From NCBI GenBank assembly GCA_944387095.1, contig CALXDP010000009.1:1-64000 (forward strand): DNA of 64,000 nucleotides, read 5' to 3'. A model generated the notes under the pieces. It was not told where the DNA came from. It saw only the letters and a list, made by a program, of their open reading frames with translations, and did not search any database. The stretch comes from an uncultured Oscillospiraceae bacterium (lineage in GTDB: Bacteria; Bacillota; Clostridia; Oscillospirales; Oscillospiraceae). This document shows positions 16,101-24,545 of this stretch, piece by piece (positions within the stretch are counted from its first letter, which is position 1; every line of letters begins with the position of its first letter). The position numbers and the translations under genes are program-made.

Positions 16101-16588
16101 AGGAAAAGGGCGAGGCCCCTGCCCCCCTGCAGGAGTGTATGGTGGATCTGGCGGTGTCCGCCGCCATCCCCGACCGATACGTCCCCTCCCCTGAACAGCG
16201 CATGGACCTGTACCGCCGCATCGCCCACATTCGCACCCAGGCGGATGCCGACGATATGACCGATGAGCTCATCGACCGCTTCGGGGATCCCCCCCGCCCG
16301 GTGAATAACCTGATCGCCATTGCCCAGCTCCGGGGAGAGGCCGCCCCCTGCGGTATCACAGACATCACACAAAAGGGGGACCGGATCACCTTCGCCCTGG
16401 CCCGGTTTGACCTGCAGGCGGTGTCCACCCTGGCCGGCAGCTTCTCCGGCCGTGTGTTGTTTTCTCCGGGGGATACGGCGTCCCTGACGCTGCAGCTGAG
16501 GAAGGGGGACGATCCCCTGCGCCAGGCCGTCACGCTGGTGCGGCAGTATTCCGGGTTGCCGCCCGCGGGAGAAGAAAACAAATCGTGA
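13190..16588 (+). CDS. mfd: Transcription-repair coupling factor Mfd
   Basis: DNA translocase that removes stalled RNA polymerase and recruits UvrA. 1132 residues, full length. Order: UvrB-like N-terminal part (1-about 350), RNA-polymerase-interaction domain (about 462-525; GDLVVHEHHGIGRF), helicase core with Walker A GDVGYGKTEV (about 612-621), DEEQ box (about 712), SATPIPRTL, the C-terminal helicase lobe (ATTIIETGIDI-like TTIIETGIDIAN, QIRGRVGR), and the TRCF C-terminal domain (about 1000-1110). ATG at 13190 with GTGAGGT. Ordinary in every respect. Confidence 0.98.
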   Translation: MKALLHILNSVPEFQRLLTALDAGRSPVSLSGLAPVHRAHFAAGLHRQLGCPVVMVCADEEEGRRLADDLGAFAGQAVTFLAAREFLFHEGAVASRQWEHQRLSAFYHMAQGQAPLVVATVEALLQRTLSPQELASHTVVVETGGQYDLEELADRLAALGYTRCQQVEGVGQFALRGGILDVYSPAQDHPVRIEFWDADVDSMGLFDVSSQRRVARLDKAVFLPVSEVLPTRDEAGQWQRVPDRLLPTRYPALTTAAHHLPAGAVVCLSESGRVAERGRTWLWQLHEDVKTLVEQQTIDGKHAVFAAGMGELMSVLSEFPLCFLDSFATSTTPLPPKTLLSVQARQLSSFGVNLETAAADLAQFQSAGAATVVLVASEQRALNLQALLRERKIRSAVDFQLHDLPQAGGVTIAVGGLSSGFDYVGSGGAVLTEGQGQKRRRVKRLKRSEDRRRVDSFTDLSPGDLVVHEHHGIGRFVGLVKMQVDGLQKDYIKLAYAGSDTLYLPATQLDSISKYIGGGDDPEKKKLSKLGGTDWERAKSRTRAAVKDLAKGLIQLYAQRQRQPGYAFSPDSPWQKEFEDDFPYEETEDQLRSIGEIKRDMETPRPMDRLLCGDVGYGKTEVALRAVMKCVLDGKQAAILVPTTVLARQHYLTAQSRFAKYPVEIDVVNRFRTPTQMKKALAGTADGSVDVLIGTHRLLQKDVKFRDLGLLVVDEEQRFGVTHKERLKELAKQVDVLTLSATPIPRTLNMALSGIRDMSAIEEPPADRQPVQTYVLEHDWSVLCDAIRRELERGGQVYYLHNRVDTIERTAAHLRALLGDGVETAVAHGKMNQEELGDVMTRMSDGDVDVLVCTTIIETGIDIANVNTLIIEDADKLGLAQLHQIRGRVGRSPRRAYAYLTYRPGKVLTEVAAKRLSAIREYAEFGSGFKIAMRDLEIRGAGNLLGPEQSGFLMSVGYDLYLKLLEEAVLEEKGEAPAPLQECMVDLAVSAAIPDRYVPSPEQRMDLYRRIAHIRTQADADDMTDELIDRFGDPPRPVNNLIAIAQLRGEAAPCGITDITQKGDRITFALARFDLQAVSTLAGSFSGRVLFSPGDTASLTLQLRKGDDPLRQAVTLVRQYSGLPPAGEENKS

Positions 16589-16605
16589 ACCTTTTCCCCG
16601 CCCCA

Positions 16606-16634
16606 TTGCCATTTCACCTCCGGGGTGGTACAAT
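16606..16634 (+). promoter_or_regulatory. Promoter of the PpiC-type lipoprotein gene
   Basis: TTGCCA (16606-16611), 17 bases, TACAAT (16629-16634). Confidence 0.7.
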
Positions 16635-16706
16635 GTCCCTTACCTGTAGGCAGGCCGCGGCCTGCGCCGGTTTGTGAAGCTCAATGGAAGATAGGAGATT
16701 TGCGTG

Positions 16707-17906
16707 ATGAAGAAACGTTTGTTTGCCCTGTTGCTGGCCGCCGGCCTGACGCTGTCCCTGGCCGCCTGCGGCGACCCCGCCGCTGACAGCAGCGGGGATC
16801 CCTCTGCGGACCCCTCCGCCGACGCCAGTGCCGCCCCCTCTGAGCAGATCGAGGTGGACCTCACCCAGGCTCTGCTCCCCTTTGCCGCGGGTATGCAGGC
16901 CGGAGACACCGCCCTGACCGTCAACGGCCAGGAGGTGCCCGCGGATCTGTTCTTGTACTGGCTGGCCCTGAACTGCACCTATTTCCAGCAGTCCTATGGC
17001 CTGCCTCTGGATACCTATGGGGATGTGGTGTTTCAGGATAGTCTGTCCATGACCGCCTACTACATCCTTCTGGAACAAAAGGCTCTGGAGGAGGGCTGCC
17101 CTCTCACCGACGAGCAGCGTTCTGCCATTCAGGAGGCGCTGCTGGCGGACGGACAGGAGACCTATGACAACCGGAAGCTCCTGTTCGACCTCTCCGATGA
17201 GACCATGGAGTTCATTTATTCCGTGTCCGATTACTATGACAACCTGCTCAACGCCCTGACCGCCCAACCCACCCAGGATGAGTTGAACAACTACGTTTAT
17301 CACGCCAAGCACATTCTGCTGCTCACCGTGGATATGGAGGGCACCCCCACCGTTCAGGAGGATGGAAGTTACGCCTACCCCAGTCTGGACGAGGAGACCA
17401 TCGCCGAAAAGAAGGCGCTGGCAGACGATTTGCTGGCCCAGCTGCGCGCCAGTGACGACCCGGAGGCCCTCTTTGACGAACTGATGAACGAGTACAGCGA
17501 GGACACCGGGCTGGAGAGCAATCCGGATGGCTACACCACTACGGTGGGCCAGATGGTGGCCGCGTTTGAGGATACCGCCTTGGCGCTGAATTTTGGAGAG
17601 ATCTCTGACGTGGTGGAGTCCTCCTATGGCTATCATATCATCCTGCGGGGTGAGGTGGAGGATCTGGACGGCTATGCCGACCAGTATCGCCAGAGCCAGC
17701 TGAGCGGCCAGATCGACCAATGGATCGAGGATGCCCAAATCACCCCGGTGGAGACCATCGAAAACCTGGACGTGGCCAGCTTCTACAACCGCTACACCGC
17801 CTGGCAGGAGGCCATGGCCGAGCAGCTTCAGGCCGAGAGCGGCGCTGATGTCTCTGCCAGCCCCGATCCTTCCGCCAGCCCCGCCCAGAGCGCCTCCGCC
17901 GAGTAG
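16707..17906 (+). CDS. Extracytoplasmic PpiC/PrsA-like foldase lipoprotein
   Basis: Probable peptidyl-prolyl isomerase helping secreted proteins fold outside the membrane. 399 residues: signal peptide with lipobox LAAC (Cys about 21), a Ser/Ala/Asp-rich linker, a SurA-N-like helical region, and a parvulin domain (about 195-305; AKHILLL, SEDTG, SSYGYHIIL). The C-terminus is again Ser/Ala/Pro-rich. The reading frame also allows GTG at 16704, three bases upstream; ATG at 16707 gives the better 9-base spacing to AGGAG. It has its own promoter and terminator; in related genomes such a gene often follows mfd. Confidence 0.88.
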   Translation: MKKRLFALLLAAGLTLSLAACGDPAADSSGDPSADPSADASAAPSEQIEVDLTQALLPFAAGMQAGDTALTVNGQEVPADLFLYWLALNCTYFQQSYGLPLDTYGDVVFQDSLSMTAYYILLEQKALEEGCPLTDEQRSAIQEALLADGQETYDNRKLLFDLSDETMEFIYSVSDYYDNLLNALTAQPTQDELNNYVYHAKHILLLTVDMEGTPTVQEDGSYAYPSLDEETIAEKKALADDLLAQLRASDDPEALFDELMNEYSEDTGLESNPDGYTTTVGQMVAAFEDTALALNFGEISDVVESSYGYHIILRGEVEDLDGYADQYRQSQLSGQIDQWIEDAQITPVETIENLDVASFYNRYTAWQEAMAEQLQAESGADVSASPDPSASPAQSASAE

Positions 17907-17950
17907 TGCCTCGGCCTGTCTTTTCTCTCCGGTTTCATTGCCAAATGCTT

Positions 17951-17986
17951 ACCCGACCTGCGGCAGATGCCGCGGGTCGGGTTTTT
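17951..17986 (+). terminator. Terminator of the PpiC-type gene
   Basis: A 15-bp stem with one G-U pair (17951-17965 / 17968-17981) followed by TTTTT (17982-17986). Confidence 0.9.
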
Positions 17987-18080
17987 CTCTGGCATTGGGC
18001 CTGTCCTTCCCTATGTTTCGCCCCGCGCCCTTGTTATAGTATAGGCAGAAACGGCTTTGCAGAAAAGGAGTGTTGTCACC

Positions 18081-20729
18081 GTGGTACAATGGTTTACCAA
18101 GCTGCCTGACCAGGTCCTGTCTGAGCTGGACACGGATCAGAAGCGAGGTCTTACCTGCGCCCAGGCCCAGCAGCGCCTGGACGAGTACGGCCCCAACCGC
18201 CTGGAGGGCGCGAAAAAGAGAAGCCTGCTGGGCCAGTTGCTGGACCAGTTTAAGGACCCCATGATTCTGGTGCTGTTGGCCGCGGCGGCCCTCTCCCTAC
18301 TCTCCACCGGCGGCGAGGACTGGATCGAGGCCGTTATCATACTGGTCATTGTACTGGTCAACGCCTGTATCTCCATCTCCCAGGAGAACAACGCGGAAAA
18401 GGCCTTGGAGGCCCTGCAAAAGATGTCCGCGCCGCTGGCCAAGGTCATCCGGGACGGGCAAATCGTCCGGCTGGACACCGAGGCGCTGGTGCCCGGAGAC
18501 ATCATCCTGCTGGAGGCTGGCGACCTAGTGCCCGCCGATGCCCGGATTCTGGAGTGCGCCAACCTGAAAGCGGACGAGTCCGCCATGACCGGGGAGTCCG
18601 TCCCGGTGAGCAAGCAGGCCATGGCGTTCCTGCCGGAGGGCACCGCCCTGGGAGACCGGAACAACATGGTCATTTCCTCTACCGTCATCACCAACGGCCG
18701 GGCCACCTGCGTGGTCACCGCCACCGGCATGGACACCGAGGTGGGCCGCATTGCCCAGATGCTCACGGATACGCAGGACGTCACTACGCCCTTGCAACGG
18801 AAGATGGCTGAGATTTCCAAAACGCTGTCTTTTCTCTGCCTGAGCGTATGCGCGGTCATGTTTGGCGTAGGGCTGATCTACGGCCGAGAGCTGCTGGCCA
18901 TGTTTCTGTCCGCCGTCTCCCTGGCGGTGGCCGCCATCCCAGAGGGCCTGCCCGCCATTGTCACCATTGTGCTGGCCCTTGGGGTGCAGCGCATGGCGGG
19001 GCGCAACGCCATCGTGAAGAAGCTCCCCGCAGTGGAGACGCTGGGCTGCGCAGGGGTTATCTGCTCAGATAAGACCGGTACCCTCACCCAGAACCGCATG
19101 ACGGTGGTGGAGGTGTGGTCCTGGGAGGACCGGAATCGGAAAAATGCCCTTACCGTGGGCGCTTTGTGTAACGACACCGTGCTGACCTACCACGAGGACG
19201 GCTCCCCCAGAACCGTCGGCGATCCCACCGAGACCGCCTTCGTGGATGCCGCCTTCCGGGACGGTCTGGACAAAAACACCTTGGAACTGCAGATGCCACG
19301 GGTGTCGGAACTCCCCTTTGACTCCCAGCGCAAGCTCATGAGCACCGTCCATTCCCAAAATGGCAAGCTGAGGGTCATGGTCAAGGGGGCGCCGGACGTT
19401 TTGCTGGCCCGCTGCTCTTACATATTGGGCAGCGCTCCCATGCCCCTCACCCCTGCCCTGGTCCGGCGGGTGGATCAGGCCAACGCCGCCATGGCAGAAA
19501 AGGCCCTACGGGTGCTGGGCTGCGCCTACAAAGATCTGGACGCGCTGCCGCCGGGGGAACCCACCTCCCAGCTGCTGGAAACCGGTCTAACCTTTGTCGG
19601 GCTGGTGGGCATGATCGACCCGCCCCGGATGGAGGTCAAGCAGGCGGTGGAACAGTGTTACAATGCCGGCATCCGCCCGGTGATGATCACCGGCGACCAC
19701 AAGCTCACCGCCGTGGCCATCGCCAAGGAGTTAAATATCTTCCGTAAAGGTGACCTGGCCATCACTGGGGAGGACCTGGACTTCATGTCCCAGGAATTGC
19801 TGGAACAGGATGTGGAACGGTTCTCCGTCTATGCCCGGGTGTCACCGGAGCATAAAATGCGCATCGTCAAGGCTTGGCAAAGCAAGGGCATGGTGGTGGC
19901 CATGACAGGAGACGGCGTCAACGACGCCCCCGCTCTGAAGGCCGCCGATATTGGATGTGCCATGGGCATCACCGGCACCGACGTGGCGAAGGGGGCCGCG
20001 GATATGATCCTCACCGACGACAACTTCGCCACCATCGTCCACGCCGTAGAGCAGGGCCGGGGTATCTACGCCAACATCAAAAAGGCCATCCATTACCTGC
20101 TCAGCTGCAACATTGGGGAGATCCTCACCCTATTTCTGGCCACCGTGTTCAACTTTCAGCAGGATCCCCTGGTCCCTGTCCAGCTGTTATGGCTGAACCT
20201 GGTCACCGATTCCCTGCCCGCCCTGGCCCTGGGTATGGAGCCGGTGGAGCACTCCGTGATGCGGGAAAAGCCCCGCTCCGCCAGGGAACCCCTCTTCAGC
20301 CGGAGCTTCTCCATCCGCCTGGCCTGGCAGGGCGCTATGGTGGGCCTGCTTACCCTGGCCGCCTACTGGCTGGGCGAATACGTGCTCAGCGATCCCGCCC
20401 AGGCGGATGCCACGGCCAACACCATGGCCTTTGCCACCCTGACCTTCTGCCAGCTGTTTCACGCCTTTGACGTGCGCAGCGAGGACCAGTCCCTGTTCCG
20501 GCTGGGGCTGCTGTCCAATCCCTCCATGAACAAGGCCTTCCTGGTGGGCATGGCCCTCCAGCTGTCCGTGTTGGTCATCCCGCCCCTGATGGAGGTGTTC
20601 CGGGTGTGCCCCCTCTCTCCGATGGAATGGGCCTGCGTACTGGGTCTTGCGATTCTCCCCGTCATCGTGTGTGAGCTGGAAAAGGCCGTACGCCGTCCCG
20701 CACCCACCGGGACCGGACATCGGAAGTAA
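18081..20729 (+). CDS. P-type Ca2+-transporting ATPase (type IIA, SERCA/PMR1-like)
   Basis: Cation pump of the inner membrane, most like calcium-exporting ATPases. 882 residues. Order: cation-ATPase N domain (from LPDQVL), TM1-2, actuator TGES, TM4 with the ion-site motif IPEGLPA, phosphorylation loop DKTGTLTQNRM (catalytic Asp), KGAPDVLL in the nucleotide domain, GDGVNDAPAL, and C-terminal TM5-10 (LLWLNLVTDSLPA). The longest frame begins at 18057, but the GTG at 18081 has AAAAGGAG 10 bases upstream. Transcribed alone; a bidirectional terminator follows. Confidence 0.95.
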   Translation: MVQWFTKLPDQVLSELDTDQKRGLTCAQAQQRLDEYGPNRLEGAKKRSLLGQLLDQFKDPMILVLLAAAALSLLSTGGEDWIEAVIILVIVLVNACISISQENNAEKALEALQKMSAPLAKVIRDGQIVRLDTEALVPGDIILLEAGDLVPADARILECANLKADESAMTGESVPVSKQAMAFLPEGTALGDRNNMVISSTVITNGRATCVVTATGMDTEVGRIAQMLTDTQDVTTPLQRKMAEISKTLSFLCLSVCAVMFGVGLIYGRELLAMFLSAVSLAVAAIPEGLPAIVTIVLALGVQRMAGRNAIVKKLPAVETLGCAGVICSDKTGTLTQNRMTVVEVWSWEDRNRKNALTVGALCNDTVLTYHEDGSPRTVGDPTETAFVDAAFRDGLDKNTLELQMPRVSELPFDSQRKLMSTVHSQNGKLRVMVKGAPDVLLARCSYILGSAPMPLTPALVRRVDQANAAMAEKALRVLGCAYKDLDALPPGEPTSQLLETGLTFVGLVGMIDPPRMEVKQAVEQCYNAGIRPVMITGDHKLTAVAIAKELNIFRKGDLAITGEDLDFMSQELLEQDVERFSVYARVSPEHKMRIVKAWQSKGMVVAMTGDGVNDAPALKAADIGCAMGITGTDVAKGAADMILTDDNFATIVHAVEQGRGIYANIKKAIHYLLSCNIGEILTLFLATVFNFQQDPLVPVQLLWLNLVTDSLPALALGMEPVEHSVMREKPRSAREPLFSRSFSIRLAWQGAMVGLLTLAAYWLGEYVLSDPAQADATANTMAFATLTFCQLFHAFDVRSEDQSLFRLGLLSNPSMNKAFLVGMALQLSVLVIPPLMEVFRVCPLSPMEWACVLGLAILPVIVCELEKAVRRPAPTGTGHRK

Positions 20730-20731
20730 AA

Positions 20732-20779
20732 AAACGGCGCAGGCCGGGGCCCGAAATGGGCCGCTGGCCTGCGCCGTTT
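20732..20779. terminator. Bidirectional terminator between the P-ATPase and DUF2871 genes
   Basis: 14-bp arms AAACGGCGCAGGCC (20732-20745) and GGCCTGCGCCGTTT (20766-20779), flanked by A/T runs on both sides; the two genes converge here. Confidence 0.88.
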
Positions 20780-20809
20780 GGCAGTGAAGCGGAGGGACAC
20801 GCCTTCCGC

Positions 20810-21238
20810 TTATGCCATCCGCTCCCTGGTGGCGCTTTTGCGCAGAACGGAGAAGAGCAGCAGCAGCGCGATGGTGATCAGAATGTGGGACAGTCCCGCG
20901 ATGCCGGAGACCATGGCGTCCATGGAAGTGGTCAGCTCCACCTGCAGCACCTCCAGAATCCCTCTGGCCAGCAGGGTACAGACCAAAAAGGGCAGCGCGA
21001 TGTTGTACAGCACGAAAAAGCTCCGAAATCCCTTTGTATCCACCAGGGCGGAGTCCTGCCGGGCAAACAGGGCCAGAATCAAAAACAGGAACATCCCCAG
21101 GGTAAACAGATGGGTGTGCAGCTTGCTCAGAGTGGTAACCCCCATGTAGTCGTTCCACTTGGTAAACTCCCGGTAAAACACCCCAGCCACCGCCGCCAGC
21201 AGGAAATACACCATGGCGGTATTGATCAGTTTCTTCAT
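20810..21238 (-). CDS. DUF2871-family membrane protein
   Basis: 142 residues with four predicted transmembrane helices (about 6-24, 47-60, 75-93, 110-128) and a conserved His-containing THLFTLGM segment that resembles the DUF2871 family. Function unknown. Start ATG at 21238 with GGAAAGGAAG upstream. It follows the GH26-like gene on the same strand after 84 bases, so the two may be co-transcribed. Confidence 0.75.
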   Translation of the reverse strand: MKKLINTAMVYFLLAAVAGVFYREFTKWNDYMGVTTLSKLHTHLFTLGMFLFLILALFARQDSALVDTKGFRSFFVLYNIALPFLVCTLLARGILEVLQVELTTSMDAMVSGIAGLSHILITIALLLLFSVLRKSATRERMA

Positions 21239-21322
21239 TTTTCATCTTCCTTTCCGCCTGGCCCGCGGGTCGGGCCGGTTAAAGAATCTATCCCCCAACA
21301 CAGCGCAGCTTCGTGCCGCCGG

Positions 21323-23107
21323 TCAAGACCGGTCTCCCTGGGTCCGTGCCAGCCCCTGCCGGAAGGCCTCCAGAGTATCCTCTGTCTCATCCAGCCAGTA
21401 GGGCCGGGCGGGGGTGTCCCCGTCGAAGTCGGCATAGCTGAACCACACGGCGATCTTGATGTTGGGATAGCTCTCTATGTGGTCAAACATGTTGTTGATC
21501 CAGGCCACCTTATCCCCCCCGATGCTGGAGGAGGCAAACTCGGTGATGATCCAGGGGTACTGAGAGAAATGGGGCAGGTATATCTCCTGAATCTCATCGT
21601 AGATCACGTCGAACTCCCGCCACTGTTCATTCCACTGCGTGTAGTAGGTCCCGTTATTGTAGCCCGTCACCCCTAGCATCTGAAAATACTCCTGGCCGGG
21701 GCAGTAGGCCAGGGAATCGTTCCACTTGGAGGGCGGGGCATTGCGGTCGTTGGGGTTGAAGATCCAAATACAGTTGTCCACCCCTTCTTCCTGAAAGATC
21801 TGATAGATCCGGTGCCACACGCTGACAAACAGCTGGGGATCGCCCAGGTTCACCACACCGCCGTAGCTGGTCCAGTCGGAGTTCATCTCATTGTTCACCC
21901 GGAACAGGAAGGGATGGCCCCAGTCCGCCGCCTGGCGGGCGAAAGCCCGGATGGGCTCGTCCAGCTCCCCCCGGTAGAGATCCAGCAGCGGGGAGCGGGC
22001 GAACATGTCCTCGTTGTTGTTGTCCGTCACCTGGAAGGTGAGCTCCACGATACGGCCGTTTTTCCGGTTTTCCTCCATAAATTCTGTGGGAAAGTCGGTG
22101 TTCAGGGGCACGTAGGACAAAATCACGTCGAAGGTATAGTCCAACGCCTGTTCCAGCGCCGGCACCGTCTCCCGGATCCCAGTCTCGTAAATGTCCTGGG
22201 TGAACACGCCCCAGCGCAGCCCGTCCCCGTTGGCGATGTCCTCAAACAGCTGGGCGGTCTCCTCCGTCCAGTGCTCCGGCAGGGTGAGGGTATAGTCCGT
22301 GGTGTACACGCCCTCTCCGGTGGGGTCAAACACCTGGATCTGGGAAAGGGCCTGGCACAGCTCGTCCCGCAGGGCGGTGTCCCCGCTGTCATAGCGGCAC
22401 AACACCCGCAGATACTCCCGGCTGCCGGTATACACCATGGCGTAGAGATAGCCGTCGTACACCGCGTCCCCCGGATCCTGGATGACGGCGGAAATAAAAT
22501 CCACACCGCTCTCATCCGTCCACCGCTCCACGCTCACCCGGTTGTTCTCCTGCCAGGTCTGGCTGAGCAGGAAGCGGTACTCATAGTGCTCCACATGCTC
22601 CCGCACCGAGCTGTCCTCAAACAGGAATGGCAGGAAGGTGGACAGCTCAAAGCGGATCACATCCCCTATGCCGTTATAGGTGGCCGTCTCCCGGGAGATG
22701 GTGGCGTCAAACCCCGTTCCCTGCGCCCGGGTGAACAGAGGGGACAGGGTGAAGTCAAACTGCGTCCCCGCCGGCAAGTCCAGGAGATACCCATCCAGCT
22801 CATTCACCAGCCGGGTCACTGTCCCGTCCTCGTAGACAGTCTTTCGGTCTGTCTGGCCGTCAAAGGCGTCCACCGCCTGGCCGTCCCCATAGTTTTGGGT
22901 GGTATATCCCTCCGCCAGCCCCGCGGTGCGCTCCGCCTGAGCGATGGGGTCCATGCCCAGCACCTCATACTTCAGCGTCCGCTTCACCGGCAGCAGGTAG
23001 GGATTCTGGGAGGAGATCAACTCCCACACGCAGGCAATCAGCCCCAGGGCAGCCAGTACCAGCAGGCAAGCGGCCCATCGGGGCAGTTTTTTCTTCTTGG
23101 CGTTCAT
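21323..23107 (-). CDS. Anchored glycoside hydrolase, GH26-like
   Basis: 594 residues: a basic N-terminus and one hydrophobic anchor (about 11-30), an extracellular N-terminal domain of about 230 residues, then a (beta/alpha)8-type catalytic region. The paired acidic residues expected of family 26 are present: HPFLFRVNNEMNSDW (general acid Glu about 407) and WIITEFASSS (nucleophile Glu about 523). GH26 members include beta-mannanases and enzymes placed with exopolysaccharide machinery; the substrate here is unknown. Membrane-anchored, so likely acting on the cell's own envelope glycan. Start ATG at 23107. Confidence 0.75.
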   Translation of the reverse strand: MNAKKKKLPRWAACLLVLAALGLIACVWELISSQNPYLLPVKRTLKYEVLGMDPIAQAERTAGLAEGYTTQNYGDGQAVDAFDGQTDRKTVYEDGTVTRLVNELDGYLLDLPAGTQFDFTLSPLFTRAQGTGFDATISRETATYNGIGDVIRFELSTFLPFLFEDSSVREHVEHYEYRFLLSQTWQENNRVSVERWTDESGVDFISAVIQDPGDAVYDGYLYAMVYTGSREYLRVLCRYDSGDTALRDELCQALSQIQVFDPTGEGVYTTDYTLTLPEHWTEETAQLFEDIANGDGLRWGVFTQDIYETGIRETVPALEQALDYTFDVILSYVPLNTDFPTEFMEENRKNGRIVELTFQVTDNNNEDMFARSPLLDLYRGELDEPIRAFARQAADWGHPFLFRVNNEMNSDWTSYGGVVNLGDPQLFVSVWHRIYQIFQEEGVDNCIWIFNPNDRNAPPSKWNDSLAYCPGQEYFQMLGVTGYNNGTYYTQWNEQWREFDVIYDEIQEIYLPHFSQYPWIITEFASSSIGGDKVAWINNMFDHIESYPNIKIAVWFSYADFDGDTPARPYWLDETEDTLEAFRQGLARTQGDRS

Positions 23108-23270
23108 GGCGAATCCTCCATAGCAAGCATTGTTCTATTATACCGCCCCCCAGGGGATGCCGCAACCCCCAATCCACCGCTCTTTTCTGGGCTGCCTTCA
23201 GCATGGCAGGTCCCTGCCGGGGCGTTTCTTTTTGGCAACGCTCCGCTGCGTCTTTTGGGGCCCAGGGGGT

Positions 23271-23540
23271 TCAGCCTTCCTGCCCCGCCGCCAGCCGCCA
23301 CACCCGCTCCACGTCCTCTGGCTCGGCGTGGCCTTCAAAGACCTTCTCCCCGCCCACATACCAGGTGGGGACGTAGTAATAGTCATGGGCATTGGCCATG
23401 GCCGCCTCCCGGCTCTCATCCACAATGCGCAGGGGGATATCCTGCCACTCCGGGTGTTCTTTCAGCAGCTTCTGCTGAGCCCGGATAGCCAGCTTGCAAT
23501 GGGGGCAGCCAGGGAGAATAAACATCAGAATTTCTCTCAT
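23271..23540 (-). CDS. Glutaredoxin/thioredoxin-fold protein
   Basis: 89 residues with an N-terminal redox motif GCPHCKLA (CxxC about residues 11-14) and cis-Pro region YVPTWYVGG. It is a small thioredoxin-like protein, probably a thiol reductant or a thioredoxin-family carrier; the partner is unknown. A longer start at 23558 exists, but the ATG at 23540 has AAAGGAAC 8 bases upstream and begins at the fold. Divergent from tadA. Confidence 0.85.
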   Translation of the reverse strand: MREILMFILPGCPHCKLAIRAQQKLLKEHPEWQDIPLRIVDESREAAMANAHDYYYVPTWYVGGEKVFEGHAEPEDVERVWRLAAGQEG

Positions 23541-23625
23541 AACCAGTTCCTTTCTCAAAAGATTCTTTTGTTTCCCGCGAAACTATGTTACCATGTTTTC
23601 AAGAAAAAGAACAGGAGGACTTTCC

Positions 23626-24081
23626 ATGACCCATGAGGACTATATGCGCCAAGCCCTGGATCTGGCCCGGGCCTGCATCCCCGGCGGTGACGTGCCGGTG
23701 GGATGTGTCATTGCCGACGCCCAGGGCAAGATCATCGGCCGGGGCCGTAACCGCCGGGAAGCGGACGGCAGCGCCGTGGCTCACGCGGAGATTGAGGCCA
23801 TCACCCGGGCCTGCAAAACCTTGGGCAGCTGGCGGCTGGAGGGCTGTACCCTGTACGTCACCCTGGAGCCCTGTCCTATGTGCGCCGGAGCCATCCTCAA
23901 CGCCCGGATTGCTCAGGTGCGTTACGGAGCCCGGGAAGAGAAGTCCGGGTGCTGCGGGTCGGTACTCAACCTGTTTGAGGAGCGGTTCAATCACCGCCCC
24001 CGCATCTACGGCGGGCTGCTGGAACAGGAGTGCCGGCAGGTCTTGGAGGATTTTTTTGCGGCGATCCGAAAAAAATCCTGA
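23626..24081 (+). CDS. tadA: tRNA-specific adenosine deaminase
   Basis: Deaminates A34 to inosine in tRNA-Arg(ACG). 151 residues, full length. Zinc and catalytic motifs: AHAEIEA (His about 53, proton-shuttle Glu 55) and LEPCPMCAGAI (Cys 83 and 86), plus NARIAQVRYGAREEKSG-type family region. A longer frame from 23494 is rejected because ATG at 23626 has AGGAGG 8 bases upstream. No dnaX follows, unlike Bacilli; an unexplained intergenic segment does. Confidence 0.97.
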   Translation: MTHEDYMRQALDLARACIPGGDVPVGCVIADAQGKIIGRGRNRREADGSAVAHAEIEAITRACKTLGSWRLEGCTLYVTLEPCPMCAGAILNARIAQVRYGAREEKSGCCGSVLNLFEERFNHRPRIYGGLLEQECRQVLEDFFAAIRKKS

Positions 24082-24199
24082 AGTTTTTCATGATTTAATA
24101 TTTTTGTAACAACTTTCCTCGAACTTTTGTAATGAGTTTCCTTTATCTTAATCCTTGCAAGAGATATCCTTTCTTTTTCATTCTATCCTCCATCCTTTG

Positions 24200-24236
24200 A
24201 ACCGAGGCATGCAAGCTGCCTCGGTTCGTCTTTTTT
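24200..24236 (+). terminator. Terminator downstream of tadA
   Basis: AACCGAGGCA (24200-24209) pairs with TGCCTCGGTT (24217-24226), loop of 7, then CGTCTTTTTT. It lies 119 bases after tadA; the stretch between is AT-rich and has no ORF. Confidence 0.9.
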
Positions 24237-24512
24237 ATGGAAGCGCGAGGGCGGGCGGAGCAGCGGGCTAAGACCGCAGCGAAGCCAAAAGCCCACACAG
24301 GCCCCCCAAGGCGCTGGATGGGTTTTGGCGCAGTCGGAGGGCTCAGCGCCGTGTCGCGCAGCCGCCGCTGCGCGGCAGCATACAAGCGCTTAAGCTATCG
24401 TGCGCAGCCCGGATGGACCGGAGGGAGAACTGCAAATCAAACAGCGTAAGGGCAGGCCCCCAGGACCTGCCCTCTCCAACTCCATCCACGGCGCTGCCCG
24501 TGGATGTTTTTT
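24237..24512 (+). ncRNA. Candidate structured RNA between two plus-strand terminators
   Basis: A 276-base GC-rich segment with no plausible coding frame. It begins right after one plus-strand terminator and ends in another. Internal helices can be drawn: GCCAAAA(G)CCCA with TGGGTTTTGGC (about 24286-24329), CGCGCAGC with GCTGCGCG (about 24354-24373), and GGGCAGG/CCTGCCC (about 24450-24473). A second terminator with no gene in front needs a transcript. It is not a recognisable SRP, 6S, RNase P or tmRNA sequence. No promoter is evident. Confidence 0.4.
24483..24512 (+). terminator. Plus-strand terminator without an upstream gene
   Basis: CATCCACGG (24483-24491) pairs with CCGTGGATG (24498-24506), loop of 6, then TTTTTT (24507-24512). 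It ends whatever is transcribed from 24237 onward, opposite the 3' end of xpt. Confidence 0.85.
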
Positions 24513-24545
24513 CTGCCTTCTATCCGTTCCCCATGCTTCCCCTCT

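Noticed and set aside
24237..24512. SRP RNA gene after tadA
   Set aside because: The conserved domain IV sequence with its GGAAGCAGC-type loop is missing on both strands; kept only as an unidentified structured segment.
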